Source of the DNA: Niabella insulamsoli
GTDB lineage: Bacteria; Bacteroidota; Bacteroidia; Chitinophagales; Chitinophagaceae
Direction: 5' to 3'
Assembly: GCF_039652435.2 (NCBI RefSeq)
Contig: NZ_CP190246.1
Span: forward strand, 2,232,001-2,296,000
Length of the DNA: 64,000 bases
The notes under the pieces are model-generated. The model was not told where the DNA came from, searched no databases, and saw nothing but the letters and a program-made list of their open reading frames with translations. This document shows, piece by piece, positions 45,314-54,302 of this stretch (position 1 is the first letter of the stretch; every line of letters begins with the position of its first letter). The position numbers and the translations under genes were made by a program.

Positions 45314-45879
45314 TGTTTAAGTAACAAAAGTAAAAAAACATGTTACTATTGTTGAAGGATTTTTGTCTAACGTTTTTGACATTCATTTTCAACTTGTATG
45401 TACTTATTTTTTGTACTTATAACGACATGGTACAAGGAACGGGATGGCGACTTACCTACCCTACCTTTCTTACCTTTCTAAAATATTACCAGTCGAGCTC
45501 AGAATCTCTTTTGTAAGTAATTTTTTAATGGTTATTTAGAGTGGTATGTTGAAAGCAGCCAAGCTTTATAAATGCCTTTGTATATCTGAGTTCGATAAAG
45601 TGGCGAATAAGTTCTTTATTCCTTTTTCTCGTTAATTTGTTCTGAAAATCTTTATCCCTAATTTCAAGCGATCAAAGGAGTTCCACTTGCAAGTTGGTTC
45701 CTGCTGCATATGATGGCCGAAGAAGAAACGGGTGCAACAACAAAACAAATAAACAGTAAATATACATTGCAGGAATAAAAATCCAATTCCCAATTTCCTT
45801 AACGAAGCCTATAGCCATTTAATGGTGGAAGCGATGGCGGAGGTTTAGATCATTTTTTACATTTAGAATTATTAAAGTA
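45314..45879. other. Intergenic stretch upstream of GH20 gene
   Basis: On the minus strand TACTTTTG (45332-45325) matches the -7 consensus 12 bases before the GH20 start. Further right, a short plus-strand piece (IKGVPLASWFLLHMMAEEET) looks like a coding remnant but has no context. No intact gene is present. Confidence 0.4.
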
Positions 45880-45902
45880 AAAGCTCCTGAATCAGGAGCT
45901 TT
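45880..45902 (-). terminator. Stem-loop terminator after DUF5007-like gene
   Basis: AAAGCTCCTG at 45880-45889 pairs perfectly with CAGGAGCTTT at 45893-45902 around a 3-base loop, 43 bases past the end of the minus-strand operon. The flanks are A/T-rich on both sides, so it can work in either direction. Confidence 0.7.
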
Positions 45903-45944
45903 ATTGATAGAATTAGTTAGTAAGTGAGTACATACTAAAATTCC

Positions 45945-47048
45945 CTATCGATGCGTTACATTTAACAATTTCAACGTTATGGAATATGAACCCGGTACAA
46001 AAATTCTAGCTGCAAAACGAAGTGAATAGTCGTAACGATCATTCTTGTATGTTCCCAAATATCTCGAGTCGGAAGCGCCTTGATAATATATTCCAGGTCC
46101 AGTGGCGTTCGCTGGCCAGGTGGCAACACTATCCATCGTAACAAACGCTGTCGGAATTCGGTAGTATTGATTAAACCCATTTCCTAAACTAGCTATCGGA
46201 AAAGGCACTAATGGATACCTTAATGTTAAGGCAGTATCAGTGGCCACAAAGGTATCAGGCGCATAATCTTCGAGGTTTTGCAAAAAAGGTGGATTCGGGT
46301 TTACGCCCGAGTTTGGCCTTTTTGCAATTTCGCCCAATCTGGGATTAAAAGGTACGCCATTACGATCTGTAACTTTAATGGTAATCAGATTGGGAGCATC
46401 ACCATTTCTTTTAACTGTTTCCATAATAAACGGATTGTTTAAACCGTTGTAGTAAGCAGGATTGGCTCCTGTAGCTGTATTTGCGATAAGCCTACTTAGG
46501 CTGTAAGCGCTTTGCTGATAGGTTGCAATCGGCAAATCATCTATAAATACCAAGGTCATTGCTTTTGGCAACATTTGAGTACCCGCCTCGTTCGACACTT
46601 CTACGTCCATCGTATAAGTACCTGATGGTATATAGAGCGAGGCGCTATTAGATTCTACTACTCCACTTTTCGGATTTACAGTTATCGGTGGCAACTGAAC
46701 GGTTTCTCTCTTTTCAATGATCTTAGCATAAGAAGTGTCGGTTAAACTATTATAAGATTTTGTCCATACATCTACCGGATAGGTTTTAATAAAGATATCG
46801 TCAACTACTTTACCTGTGGAATCGTAAATATGAACCCATTTAATAGACAGGGGGATACTACTACCATCTGGTACTAAAGAGTTTGACTTTGCTATTCGAC
46901 CTTTAGAAATCGTTAGCAATTTTACACTGTACTGCATTGTTGGACTTATGAAGCCCTCTTCGATTTTGGTGCACGCTGACATCAACAGAATCAGAACTGG
47001 GAGAAAACTATACAGCGTTCTTTTATTTATTTTTTTGAAAAACGACAT
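45945..47048 (-). CDS. DUF5007-like surface lipoprotein
   Basis: A 367-residue lipoprotein with lipobox LILLMSAC (cysteine 26). The mature protein begins with YSVKLLTISKGRIAKSNSLV and DGSSIPLSIKWVHIYDSTGK, then DVWTKSYNSLTDTSYAKIIE and KRETVQLPPITVNPKSGVVE, the layout of DUF5007 proteins found beside fasciclin lipoproteins in SusCD loci. It is likely a surface glycan-binding accessory protein. It is last in the operon and is followed by a terminator. Family assignment is from remembered pattern and gene order. Confidence 0.68.
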   Translation of the reverse strand: MSFFKKINKRTLYSFLPVLILLMSACTKIEEGFISPTMQYSVKLLTISKGRIAKSNSLVPDGSSIPLSIKWVHIYDSTGKVVDDIFIKTYPVDVWTKSYNSLTDTSYAKIIEKRETVQLPPITVNPKSGVVESNSASLYIPSGTYTMDVEVSNEAGTQMLPKAMTLVFIDDLPIATYQQSAYSLSRLIANTATGANPAYYNGLNNPFIMETVKRNGDAPNLITIKVTDRNGVPFNPRLGEIAKRPNSGVNPNPPFLQNLEDYAPDTFVATDTALTLRYPLVPFPIASLGNGFNQYYRIPTAFVTMDSVATWPANATGPGIYYQGASDSRYLGTYKNDRYDYSLRFAARIFVPGSYSITLKLLNVTHR

Positions 47049-47072
47049 TTGATTAAGTTTTTTAGGTTTACA

Positions 47073-47789
47073 CTAGTTTACACGTTGGCCATAATAAAAC
47101 AAGGTTGCGGTATTCAATGCGTTTAGAACTCCATTTTGTGTGTTAATAAAAGAAGTTTTCACGCGGGTTCTAATTCCCGTAGCTGGCGGAACAGCAGCTG
47201 CAGTGCTATCCTGACCTATTTGATAAGGCTTCCACAATTGTGTGAAATATAATAGACGCGGAATGGTAGAAATATTGCTGTAGTAACCGTCATTAGCTGT
47301 AACTGTTTCTTCAAATGAAACAATGATCCTACTACCATTCAGCGCACTTGGATATATGTTACCAATTTGGGTAACTCCGTCAGGATTTACCTGAAGGTTG
47401 GGCACCAAATACATTAGTAATGAATCTCGGGTATTATTTATGTTATTTTTTATATAGTAAATCAAAGAATCGAGCAAAAACTTTTTATTCTGGTCAACAG
47501 TATTTTGCAGAAAAATTGTTCTTGCATTTAAATAGGCAAATATGGATCTGTTATTAACAGCGAAAAAAGTGCTATTATTTTGATTAATAGCTTCTTGCAA
47601 ATTTCCGGCATCAATAAGCTGAACCAGCGTATCATATTCCGGAAATTTTTTTAAGACATCATAAGTTGAAACGTTTTTATACATATTCACGTCGTGCACA
47701 TCGCCCCCGACAATATATTCCCGTTTGCATGCAACCAGCAATACGACTGCAACAAAAGCTGAACCAATAAGAGTAAAATGCTTTTTCAT
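47073..47789 (-). CDS. Fasciclin-domain lipoprotein
   Basis: A 238-residue lipoprotein with lipobox VVLLVAC (cysteine 21). The single fasciclin (FAS1) domain has the H1-like STFFAVNNRSIFAYLNART and STYDVLKKFPEYDTLVQLID regions. FAS1 domains mediate adhesion or glycan binding. In Bacteroidota they pair with DUF5007 proteins downstream of SusCD, as here. The gap to SusD is 33 bases and to the DUF5007-like gene 24 bases, so one operon is clear. Confidence 0.82.
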   Translation of the reverse strand: MKKHFTLIGSAFVAVVLLVACKREYIVGGDVHDVNMYKNVSTYDVLKKFPEYDTLVQLIDAGNLQEAINQNNSTFFAVNNRSIFAYLNARTIFLQNTVDQNKKFLLDSLIYYIKNNINNTRDSLLMYLVPNLQVNPDGVTQIGNIYPSALNGSRIIVSFEETVTANDGYYSNISTIPRLLYFTQLWKPYQIGQDSTAAAVPPATGIRTRVKTSFINTQNGVLNALNTATLFYYGQRVN

Positions 47790-47822
47790 ATTTAATACTT
47801 TTTAAGTCTTTTTAAGTGGATT

Positions 47823-49436
47823 TTATCTTCCGCCATTATTAGCCCACCAAGGATTTTGTACCAAAAGATTATTATAAGGAAATAATGCAGCCATATCAAT
47901 TGGCCAATAATATCCTTTGTTTTGAGGGGTCACCCTTTCAGCCGGGTAACCTACATACTCAAGCCATCCCTGGGTTTGATTGGTTCTAATTAAATCATAA
48001 AACCAGCTTCCTTCTCCAATAAACTCACGTCCACGCTCCATTACAACTTCATCCATAAGATCGTATTGGTTACTTACACTTTCATAGCTATTAATGCCCG
48101 CTCGGTCTTCGGTTAATTTCAACATTTGCTTTGCCTCGTTTAGCCTGCCCATTGCAGTCAACGATTCGGCATTTAATAGAATGATATCGGCCAGCCGCAA
48201 CAATACAAGATTGTTGTTAAGGTATGGGCGCGTTTTGGTATCCGAATTCTGATAAAAGAAATTAGTATATTTTAAAAGCATGTAACCCGCAGGATCGCCA
48301 CCACCGGCATTTTGATAGAATAAAATAGATCGGTATCGCTTATCTTGGGAGGTAGAATCTCCGAAAAGACCAAAACCGCCGTTCGTAGCTACAACTATAC
48401 CTCCCAAAGGAGCAATCCAGCAACTGGTGCGACGATTATCAACCACTACTCCTTTTAAAAAAACCCCAAATCCATTGAACTGAGCTTCGGCCCATGAATT
48501 TTGGCTATTGAAATTAGGGTCGGCATTTTCAAATTTCATAGGCAATTCAAAAATATTTTCCTTTGAAACCTGCCCGTTCCAAATATTTTTATAACTGCCT
48601 ATTGGCTCGAGTTCATAACCGGCGTTATTAATTACCTTATCGCAGTAAAAGTGGGCACTATCATACTCATGCTTCCACGCAAAAATATGTGCTTTTAACG
48701 CCTCCACAGAACCTTTGTTCGCTCTGATTGATTTCTGAGGGTCGCCAGCAGTATAGGAAAGGAAGTTCGCGGCATTACTTAAATCTTTAAGGCAACTGTC
48801 GAGCACTTGCTTTTCGGGACTTCGAGGCACAGGAGGAATACTGCCATAATCGACATCGTTATAAGTTTTTGAGACATAAACCGGATCGCCCCATATGCGT
48901 GTAACATAAAAATAGGTATATGCTCTCATAAATAATGCCTCGGCAATATAGCTATTACGTACTTCGGCCGAAGCAAACAGCGATAATGGCATTTGACTCA
49001 CATTTTCAATTACCAGATTACATTGCGCAATAAGCTGATAAAACCTGGACCAATTACTTAAATTGGTCCAATATGGGACATATGAAAAATTCCAGGGCTT
49101 TGCAGACACCGTAGGTGTTGCGGACAAACCATACTGCAAAAATGTTCCGCCGCCTGCATATCTGAAATTGCTTGAGACTAAATCACCCCAAACAAAATGA
49201 CAAGGAGGGTTCATATCTACTCCATTTCCTGAAGCTTCCCGCAGGTTTGAGCGAAGTTGGCCGTACATTGCCAAAGCAGCTTGTTCTACAGAGGTTTGAG
49301 AAGTCCAAAAGTAACCGCTGTATGTAGCGTTGATGGGTCCCTGCCGCAACTGCTTCTGACACCCTAGTAGCGTAACGCCAGCACAAAATAAAAAACATAT
49401 CGATACGTATCTCGTGATGTTAGTGAATATTTTCAT
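47823..49436 (-). CDS. SusD/RagB-family lipoprotein
   Basis: A 537-residue SusD homologue with lipobox VTLLGC (cysteine 26). Central YIAEALFMRAYTYFYVTRIW and GDPVYVSKTY match the TPR-like ligand-binding core. LVLLRLADIILLNAESLTAM and YDLMDEVVMERGREFIGEGS are the C-terminal motifs, and it ends VQNPWWANNGG. It lies 18 bases after the SusC gene. In this copy VVMERGREFIGEGSWFYDLIR replaces the usual RRxELxxEGxRxxDL, within normal variation. Confidence 0.94.
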   Translation of the reverse strand: MKIFTNITRYVSICFLFCAGVTLLGCQKQLRQGPINATYSGYFWTSQTSVEQAALAMYGQLRSNLREASGNGVDMNPPCHFVWGDLVSSNFRYAGGGTFLQYGLSATPTVSAKPWNFSYVPYWTNLSNWSRFYQLIAQCNLVIENVSQMPLSLFASAEVRNSYIAEALFMRAYTYFYVTRIWGDPVYVSKTYNDVDYGSIPPVPRSPEKQVLDSCLKDLSNAANFLSYTAGDPQKSIRANKGSVEALKAHIFAWKHEYDSAHFYCDKVINNAGYELEPIGSYKNIWNGQVSKENIFELPMKFENADPNFNSQNSWAEAQFNGFGVFLKGVVVDNRRTSCWIAPLGGIVVATNGGFGLFGDSTSQDKRYRSILFYQNAGGGDPAGYMLLKYTNFFYQNSDTKTRPYLNNNLVLLRLADIILLNAESLTAMGRLNEAKQMLKLTEDRAGINSYESVSNQYDLMDEVVMERGREFIGEGSWFYDLIRTNQTQGWLEYVGYPAERVTPQNKGYYWPIDMAALFPYNNLLVQNPWWANNGGR

Positions 49437-49454
49437 TTCAAGTGGAATTAAAGA

Positions 49455-52400
49455 TTAAAAAGTTACATTAAAACCAAGTGTATAAACTCTTGGCTGCGGA
49501 TATAAGCCACCCGTATAAGTTCCCAACTGATCGACTAACTCAGGATCAGGCATGGTATTGTTCTTATTTTTCAGGATTAAAAGATTAGTAACATTCGTAT
49601 AAATATTTAACCTGCTAACCTTTAGCTTGTTAATAATATGGTTGGGTAATTGATAATTTAAAAGAACCTGCTTAATTTTAAAATAGCTACCATCTACATT
49701 AAACATATCGGTGAAAGGAAAGAACTGGTAGAAGTATCCTCCATACGGTGTTAAAGAGGGAAAGTTCGCCTTATAGTTAGGATCCTGCGCTTTTGCCGGT
49801 GTCCAATAATCTAAACCATCCAGTTCAAGTAACCTATTTCTGGCAAGATTATTAATATTACCCCCAAACGCGTCTAATTGCTGTTGATAGAAGGTGTTAA
49901 CCACCGTCCGCTTAAATGTAAATACGCTGTTGACAGACAAAGAAAAATTCTTATAGCTAAATTCATTGGTAAAACCTCCCGTAAACCGGGGATTAGGATC
50001 ACCCGTAGGTACTCTGTCTGAAAAAGCATCTCCGTTATCCTGACCGCTCCAGACATCACCATCGCCATTTACGTCAACCCAAATCGGATCTCCGGGAACG
50101 ACCGTATGAAAGCCTTTATAGTACGTAATTTTGTTACCCGTCAGTGGATTGAATGGAATTTCGTCCGCGTGATTATAAACACCTCTGTATTGCATCTGAA
50201 ACATTTGGTATACCGGTTGGCCAACGGCGTAAATACGGCTTACTCCATAAGGATCAGAAACAACAAAAATCCGGTTATTATTAGGAAGTTTAGCTATCTT
50301 ATTTTTATTGAAACTTAATATGAGTTGCGTACTCCACTGAAAAGCGCTGGTTCGCGGCATATTTCTTGAAAGAATGGAAAGGTCCAACCCTCTGTTATTA
50401 ACCCATAAATCGCGAGCATTAAAACTGATTGATTGATATCCTGTAAAATCGGGTAAATCAAAATTATAAAAATCGTCTTTCATCAATCGATCATAAACAT
50501 CGGCAGTGATGCTAACGCGGCTTTTAAACATTTCAATGTCAAATCCCAAATTTTTCTGAATTGATTTAGCCCAGGTAAGATCATTCTTAGTTAAACCATT
50601 TGTGAAGCTGGGTTGCACAGCAATGTCGCCGCCATAAGTTCCGGAAACGGAATACACATTATAAGGAGCATAGTAGTTGTCGGCCAAACGTCCGGAAATC
50701 CCATAGCTTCCTCTAATTTTAAAGAAATTAAAAACATTTTTAGCACCTTCAAAAAAACCTTCATCCGACACAATCCATCCCAAACCCGCGGCGGGAAAAT
50801 AACCCCATTTCGTATTTGCTCCAAATCTAGAAGATGCGTCGCCACGGTAAGAGCCATAGATCAAATATTTTTTATTAAACGTATATTGTAATTGGCCTAC
50901 AAAGCTCAGCAAAGCATCACGCAGGTAATTAGAGTTACCACTTAGGTCCTGTTGCGGTATCCCTGCAACCACCTGAATATTGTTGGATGGAGTATTGTAG
51001 CCGTTCAGAAATGCCGTTTCCGAGTTAGTGGTGGAATATTGATGCGACAAGGTTAAATTCAGATCATGGCTAGCTCCCTTGTTTGTTTCGAACGATTTAT
51101 GCCAATCCAAATTATTCATCCACATATAACTAGATGTAGTTCCTTGTTGGGAGCGGGCTTGCGAGGGAACGGTGATATCGCCATTTTCTGTTGCCGACTC
51201 CAAATTAGATGGCTTGAAATAATTTAGTTTTGAAGTATTTATAGTAGCAGACCCTTGCAACACATATCTCAATGAGGGGAGAATGTCGTAATTGATCGTG
51301 ATTGAAGATAGAATCGTATTGTCGGTATTATCATTTCGTAATTGATCGGACAAGCCTAAGAAATAATCCCTGTCAAAATTGTTAAGAAAGAAGAACGACG
51401 ACGGCTGAGCAGAACCCTCAAATGGAGTATTGGGCTGGCTATTATTCAGCTTCCATCCTCTTTGCCGATCGGCTTTTGTTAAACCAATAACAACTTGAGA
51501 GTTTAATTTCGGGCTAATTGTAAATCCAAAGTTACCGCGTAAAGAATAGCGTTGAAATCCGGTATTCTTTACAATACCTGTCTCATTATAATAGCCGGCG
51601 CTTAAACGATAATTTACAATATCGGTAGCCGCAGACATGCTCATATCCACATTTTTAATAGCGCCATTTCTATAAAAAAGGCCCTGCCAATCAGTTGCAT
51701 TATTAAAGTATGGATTAAGGCTATCTGTTAAAATTTGCGGTATGGAGGCTAATTGATCAGGTGTTGTGGCATAAGCTCTTATAAGATTTAATTTTGCCTC
51801 TCGTTCAGCAGCTCCTGTAAGCGTTTTCAATAATTTTGGGCGCTGCGTCAAACCTCCATAAACATTTACATAAAACGAAGGTCGCTTGGATGTGCCCTTT
51901 TTTGTTGTAATATATATTACACCGTTAGCCCCGCGTGAACCCCAGGCTGCTGTAGCGATGGCATCCTTTTGTACCACAACATTTTCGATATCGTTAATAT
52001 TAATTCCTGCCAGGTAGTTAGTGCCCGTTGCATCCAGACCGTTACTTCGAAGGTCGTTGGGATCGATTGGGATACCGTCAATAACGTACAACGGCCCGCT
52101 CATGGCTCGCGATTGTGCCTCCTCAACATTGCCAATATTTTGGCTAACCCTTGTGTTTCCACGAACCACAACGGTCGGAGCCACACCGGGTTCACCACTT
52201 GCCACCTGCACATTTAAACCGGCAACTCTACCTTGTAATAAGGCATCGACGCTCGCTGCCGGGCGATTCTCAATGTCTTTTGCAGTGACGCCAGCAAGTG
52301 CAGCGATACTGTTTCGCTTATTTTGGCGTTGTACACCGACAATCACAACATCGCTCAAATTGCTCGCTGCGTTGGGATTCAATTCTACGACAATCGCCTG

Positions 52401-52655
52401 TCCCACTCTTGCCGTAATAGTTTGAGATATATACCCAACCGACGACACTTCTAATTGGGCTTCGATACCCGTAATTGAAATTTCAAATCGGCCTTGCTCG
52501 TCGGTCAAAACGCCCTGACGCCCTGCCTTAACAGAAGCATTGGAAAGAGGCTGTGCTAATGTATCCGTCACCACACCTCTGATTTTCGAAACGTCTTGCG
52601 AATAACCCATAGCATAAAACGCCAGAAAGGCAATACTAAATAGTAACTCTCTCAT
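49455..52655 (-). CDS. SusC/RagA-family TonB-dependent transporter
   Basis: A 1066-residue outer-membrane protein with a short signal peptide (LLFSIAFLAFYAMGYSQ). A carboxypeptidase-regulatory-like domain follows at about 22-100 (IRGVVTDTLAQPLSNASVKA). The plug carries VVIVGVQRQNKRNSIAALAG, PTVVVRGNTRV, PLYVIDGIPID and VVQKDAIATAAWGSRGANGV. The barrel ends in TLGFNVTF. There is no STN domain. It heads the operon SusC-SusD-fasciclin-DUF5007. The sequence is clearly different from the 38565-41822 receptor, so the two loci probably take different glycans. Confidence 0.95.
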   Translation of the reverse strand: MRELLFSIAFLAFYAMGYSQDVSKIRGVVTDTLAQPLSNASVKAGRQGVLTDEQGRFEISITGIEAQLEVSSVGYISQTITARVGQAIVVELNPNAASNLSDVVIVGVQRQNKRNSIAALAGVTAKDIENRPAASVDALLQGRVAGLNVQVASGEPGVAPTVVVRGNTRVSQNIGNVEEAQSRAMSGPLYVIDGIPIDPNDLRSNGLDATGTNYLAGININDIENVVVQKDAIATAAWGSRGANGVIYITTKKGTSKRPSFYVNVYGGLTQRPKLLKTLTGAAEREAKLNLIRAYATTPDQLASIPQILTDSLNPYFNNATDWQGLFYRNGAIKNVDMSMSAATDIVNYRLSAGYYNETGIVKNTGFQRYSLRGNFGFTISPKLNSQVVIGLTKADRQRGWKLNNSQPNTPFEGSAQPSSFFFLNNFDRDYFLGLSDQLRNDNTDNTILSSITINYDILPSLRYVLQGSATINTSKLNYFKPSNLESATENGDITVPSQARSQQGTTSSYMWMNNLDWHKSFETNKGASHDLNLTLSHQYSTTNSETAFLNGYNTPSNNIQVVAGIPQQDLSGNSNYLRDALLSFVGQLQYTFNKKYLIYGSYRGDASSRFGANTKWGYFPAAGLGWIVSDEGFFEGAKNVFNFFKIRGSYGISGRLADNYYAPYNVYSVSGTYGGDIAVQPSFTNGLTKNDLTWAKSIQKNLGFDIEMFKSRVSITADVYDRLMKDDFYNFDLPDFTGYQSISFNARDLWVNNRGLDLSILSRNMPRTSAFQWSTQLILSFNKNKIAKLPNNNRIFVVSDPYGVSRIYAVGQPVYQMFQMQYRGVYNHADEIPFNPLTGNKITYYKGFHTVVPGDPIWVDVNGDGDVWSGQDNGDAFSDRVPTGDPNPRFTGGFTNEFSYKNFSLSVNSVFTFKRTVVNTFYQQQLDAFGGNINNLARNRLLELDGLDYWTPAKAQDPNYKANFPSLTPYGGYFYQFFPFTDMFNVDGSYFKIKQVLLNYQLPNHIINKLKVSRLNIYTNVTNLLILKNKNNTMPDPELVDQLGTYTGGLYPQPRVYTLGFNVTF

Positions 52656-53141
52656 TAACTGATATTTTAGATTTTACGTGAAAAATCGGACGGGTAAATG
52701 TTATTAGAAATCTCGAAAAGATAGAAATGTTTCAGAGACTTAAATTTCATTTATGAAGTAAATATAGAGTGGTTTTAATCGCATTTTAATGCGCAACCGT
52801 ATGCGCAAATTTTACAATTCGATAACACAAATGTTACGATTAAACGAATAACTTGACTACTCGACTTCCGTGCCGTTCACTAGATATATTAAACTGCTCG
52901 GTAAAGTGCGATTTTTTGAGCTTAGTTAAGAAATATTGATGTAGGCACTATCTGCTCTTCAGGACACTGTTAATGAGATCAAAGACAAATGTTCAGATGG
53001 ACAGTACTAGGTAACACTTAAAATTTACCCGGCGTGTTAAATGTTGGGACGAATTGAATGGTGGCTGTACACCGCTATCGATAAAATGCGGTTAAATAAT
53101 TTCAGACTATTTTAATAAAACTTTTATCTGCAAAATTTTTA
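52656..53141. other. Intergenic stretch, promoter region of SusC operon
   Basis: About 486 bases with no supported gene. A TATCTTTT on the minus strand near 52720 resembles a weak -7 box for the SusC operon. The rest is AT-rich without repeats noticed by eye. Confidence 0.35.
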
Positions 53142-53351
53142 CTAGTCACAAAGCATGGTGTCAAATTCAACTTGTAACTGGGAGCTTCCCATCCCGTCCA
53201 CGGTGATCCATTCGTAATTCGTCAGTACGTAAGCATTTCCGTCACCCAGCTTTACCCACTCATCGATAAGTTTTGCTGCATAGTTTAAGTCGCTCTTCTC
53301 AGTAATACCAAGAGGCGCAGCATATGTTCTTTTTAAACGAGATATTTGCAC
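53142..53351 (-). CDS. Hypothetical small protein or fragment
   Basis: A 69-residue frame, MQISRLKRTYAAPLGITEKS then DEWVKLGDGNAYVLTNYEWI. It reads like real protein and ends cleanly, but no family is recognised. On the plus strand at about 53396-53482 lies another coding-like tail (VSLGNAPFTDEGVFELAQEL). Both may be remnants of lost genes. Confidence 0.35.
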   Translation of the reverse strand: MQISRLKRTYAAPLGITEKSDLNYAAKLIDEWVKLGDGNAYVLTNYEWITVDGMGSSQLQVEFDTMLCD

Positions 53352-53550
53352 TTATTATCGGATATATTTTCTCTGGCTTAAGCCACTGAGAGGAATTTAG
53401 ATTTTGTCAGTTTAGGTAATGCGCCGTTTACAGATGAGGGAGTCTTCGAACTCGCACAAGAACTAAAAGTAAAAAAAAAATAAAAAATAGATAAATTTTG
53501 AAGCTGTATGCATACTGGTCTTTCTTCAAAAATAGAAACTGTTTGACTTT

Positions 53551-53790
53551 TCACTCTTCGAACTCAAAGTCAAAATCTAGTAGTTTTTTTGGGTGAATTT
53601 CAAGGCCCTTAGCAATGGCAATAAGTACAGACAAAGTTGTGCTATGTTCGCCATTAATCACTCGATAAACTTGTTTTGTTTCGAGATGCCCTATAGCTGC
53701 TACATCTTCAGCCGTTTTGCCTCTATCTTTCAGAATTTCCTTCAAGTTTTTTCCAAAAGCATTAAGATATTTCTGGTTCCTTACTTTCAC
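53551..53790 (-). CDS. XRE-family helix-turn-helix regulator
   Basis: About 80 residues from the GTG at 53790 (KVRNQKYLNAFGKNLKEILK). The helix-turn-helix covers about 12-66: KTAEDVAAIGHLETKQVYRV, then NGEHSTTLSVLIAIAKGLEI. It ends with an acidic tail LLDFDFEFEE. A longer TTG start at 53814 would add eight residues; KVRNQKYLNAFGKNL is the usual N-terminus of this Bacteroidota family, which favours the GTG. A perfect palindrome just upstream is its likely operator. Partners are not evident. Such small regulators often belong to mobile or toxin-antitoxin modules. Confidence 0.8.
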   Translation of the reverse strand: MKVRNQKYLNAFGKNLKEILKDRGKTAEDVAAIGHLETKQVYRVINGEHSTTLSVLIAIAKGLEIHPKKLLDFDFEFEE

Positions 53791-53822
53791 AACACCAAAG
53801 TCAGGAACTTTCAAAAAAATAA

Positions 53823-53840
53823 ATTGTCAAATTTGACAAT
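53823..53840. promoter_or_regulatory. Perfect 18-bp palindrome, probable XRE operator
   Basis: ATTGTCAAATTTGACAAT is its own reverse complement. It lies 9 bases upstream of the TTG at 53814 and 33 bases upstream of the likely GTG start, the place expected for an autorepressor site of a dimeric XRE regulator. Confidence 0.65.
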
Positions 53841-53950
53841 ATGGGTTTATTTCTTTACTTTTAGCAATAATATTATTTTCGCGACTACTTCGATAAAAAT
53901 ATTTGAAGCATTCGCTTTGAGTCTCGAATAGAAAACTGGTAATTTTCGAT

Positions 53951-54290
53951 CGGAACGAGATGATAAGTAGAATGCCCACGTTACGGCGTGGGCTCTCTTA
54001 TTCGTTCCGGGTATACCAGTACCTCTATTCGGTAAGTTGAGTACCACGCCACTTTGTTTCCCTAATTAGAAGGTACTCTATTACCAAAAGACTCATCCCG
54101 TAACCCTCAATGGATGAGTGCCAAAACATCATATCAACTCATTTTAGCAAATGTCATAGCATTTAAGGCTTTGTTTGCCCAAAAGCCAAAGAAACCAGTT
54201 TAGCAACGGTCGTCGGGTGGCGGGACTGTTTTTTCTCATGGGCAGGCCCTGCCTAACCCGATGTACCGGGTACCAAATTTCTAAACTTAA
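53951..54290. ncRNA. Hairpin-dense, GC-enriched intergenic region; candidate structured RNA
   Basis: The first element (53951-54009) folds as nested stems: CGGAACGA/TCGTTCCG outside, ATAAG-AGA/TCTCTTAT in the middle with small bulges, and GCCCACG/CGTGGGC inside with loop TTACGG. ACTCATCC/GGATGAGT (54091-54098/54112-54119), GGCTTT/AAAGCC (about 54163-54187) and GGCAGG/CCTGCC (54241-54253) follow. Lines 54001, 54181 and 54241 hold 28, 29 and 30 G+C of 60, against 12 of 60 at 53821-53880. No open frame covers it. It could be a stand-alone small RNA or the leader of the TlpA-SusC-SusD operon. Strand is undetermined. Confidence 0.45.
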
Positions 54291-54302
54291 TGCATTTGAC
54301 CA

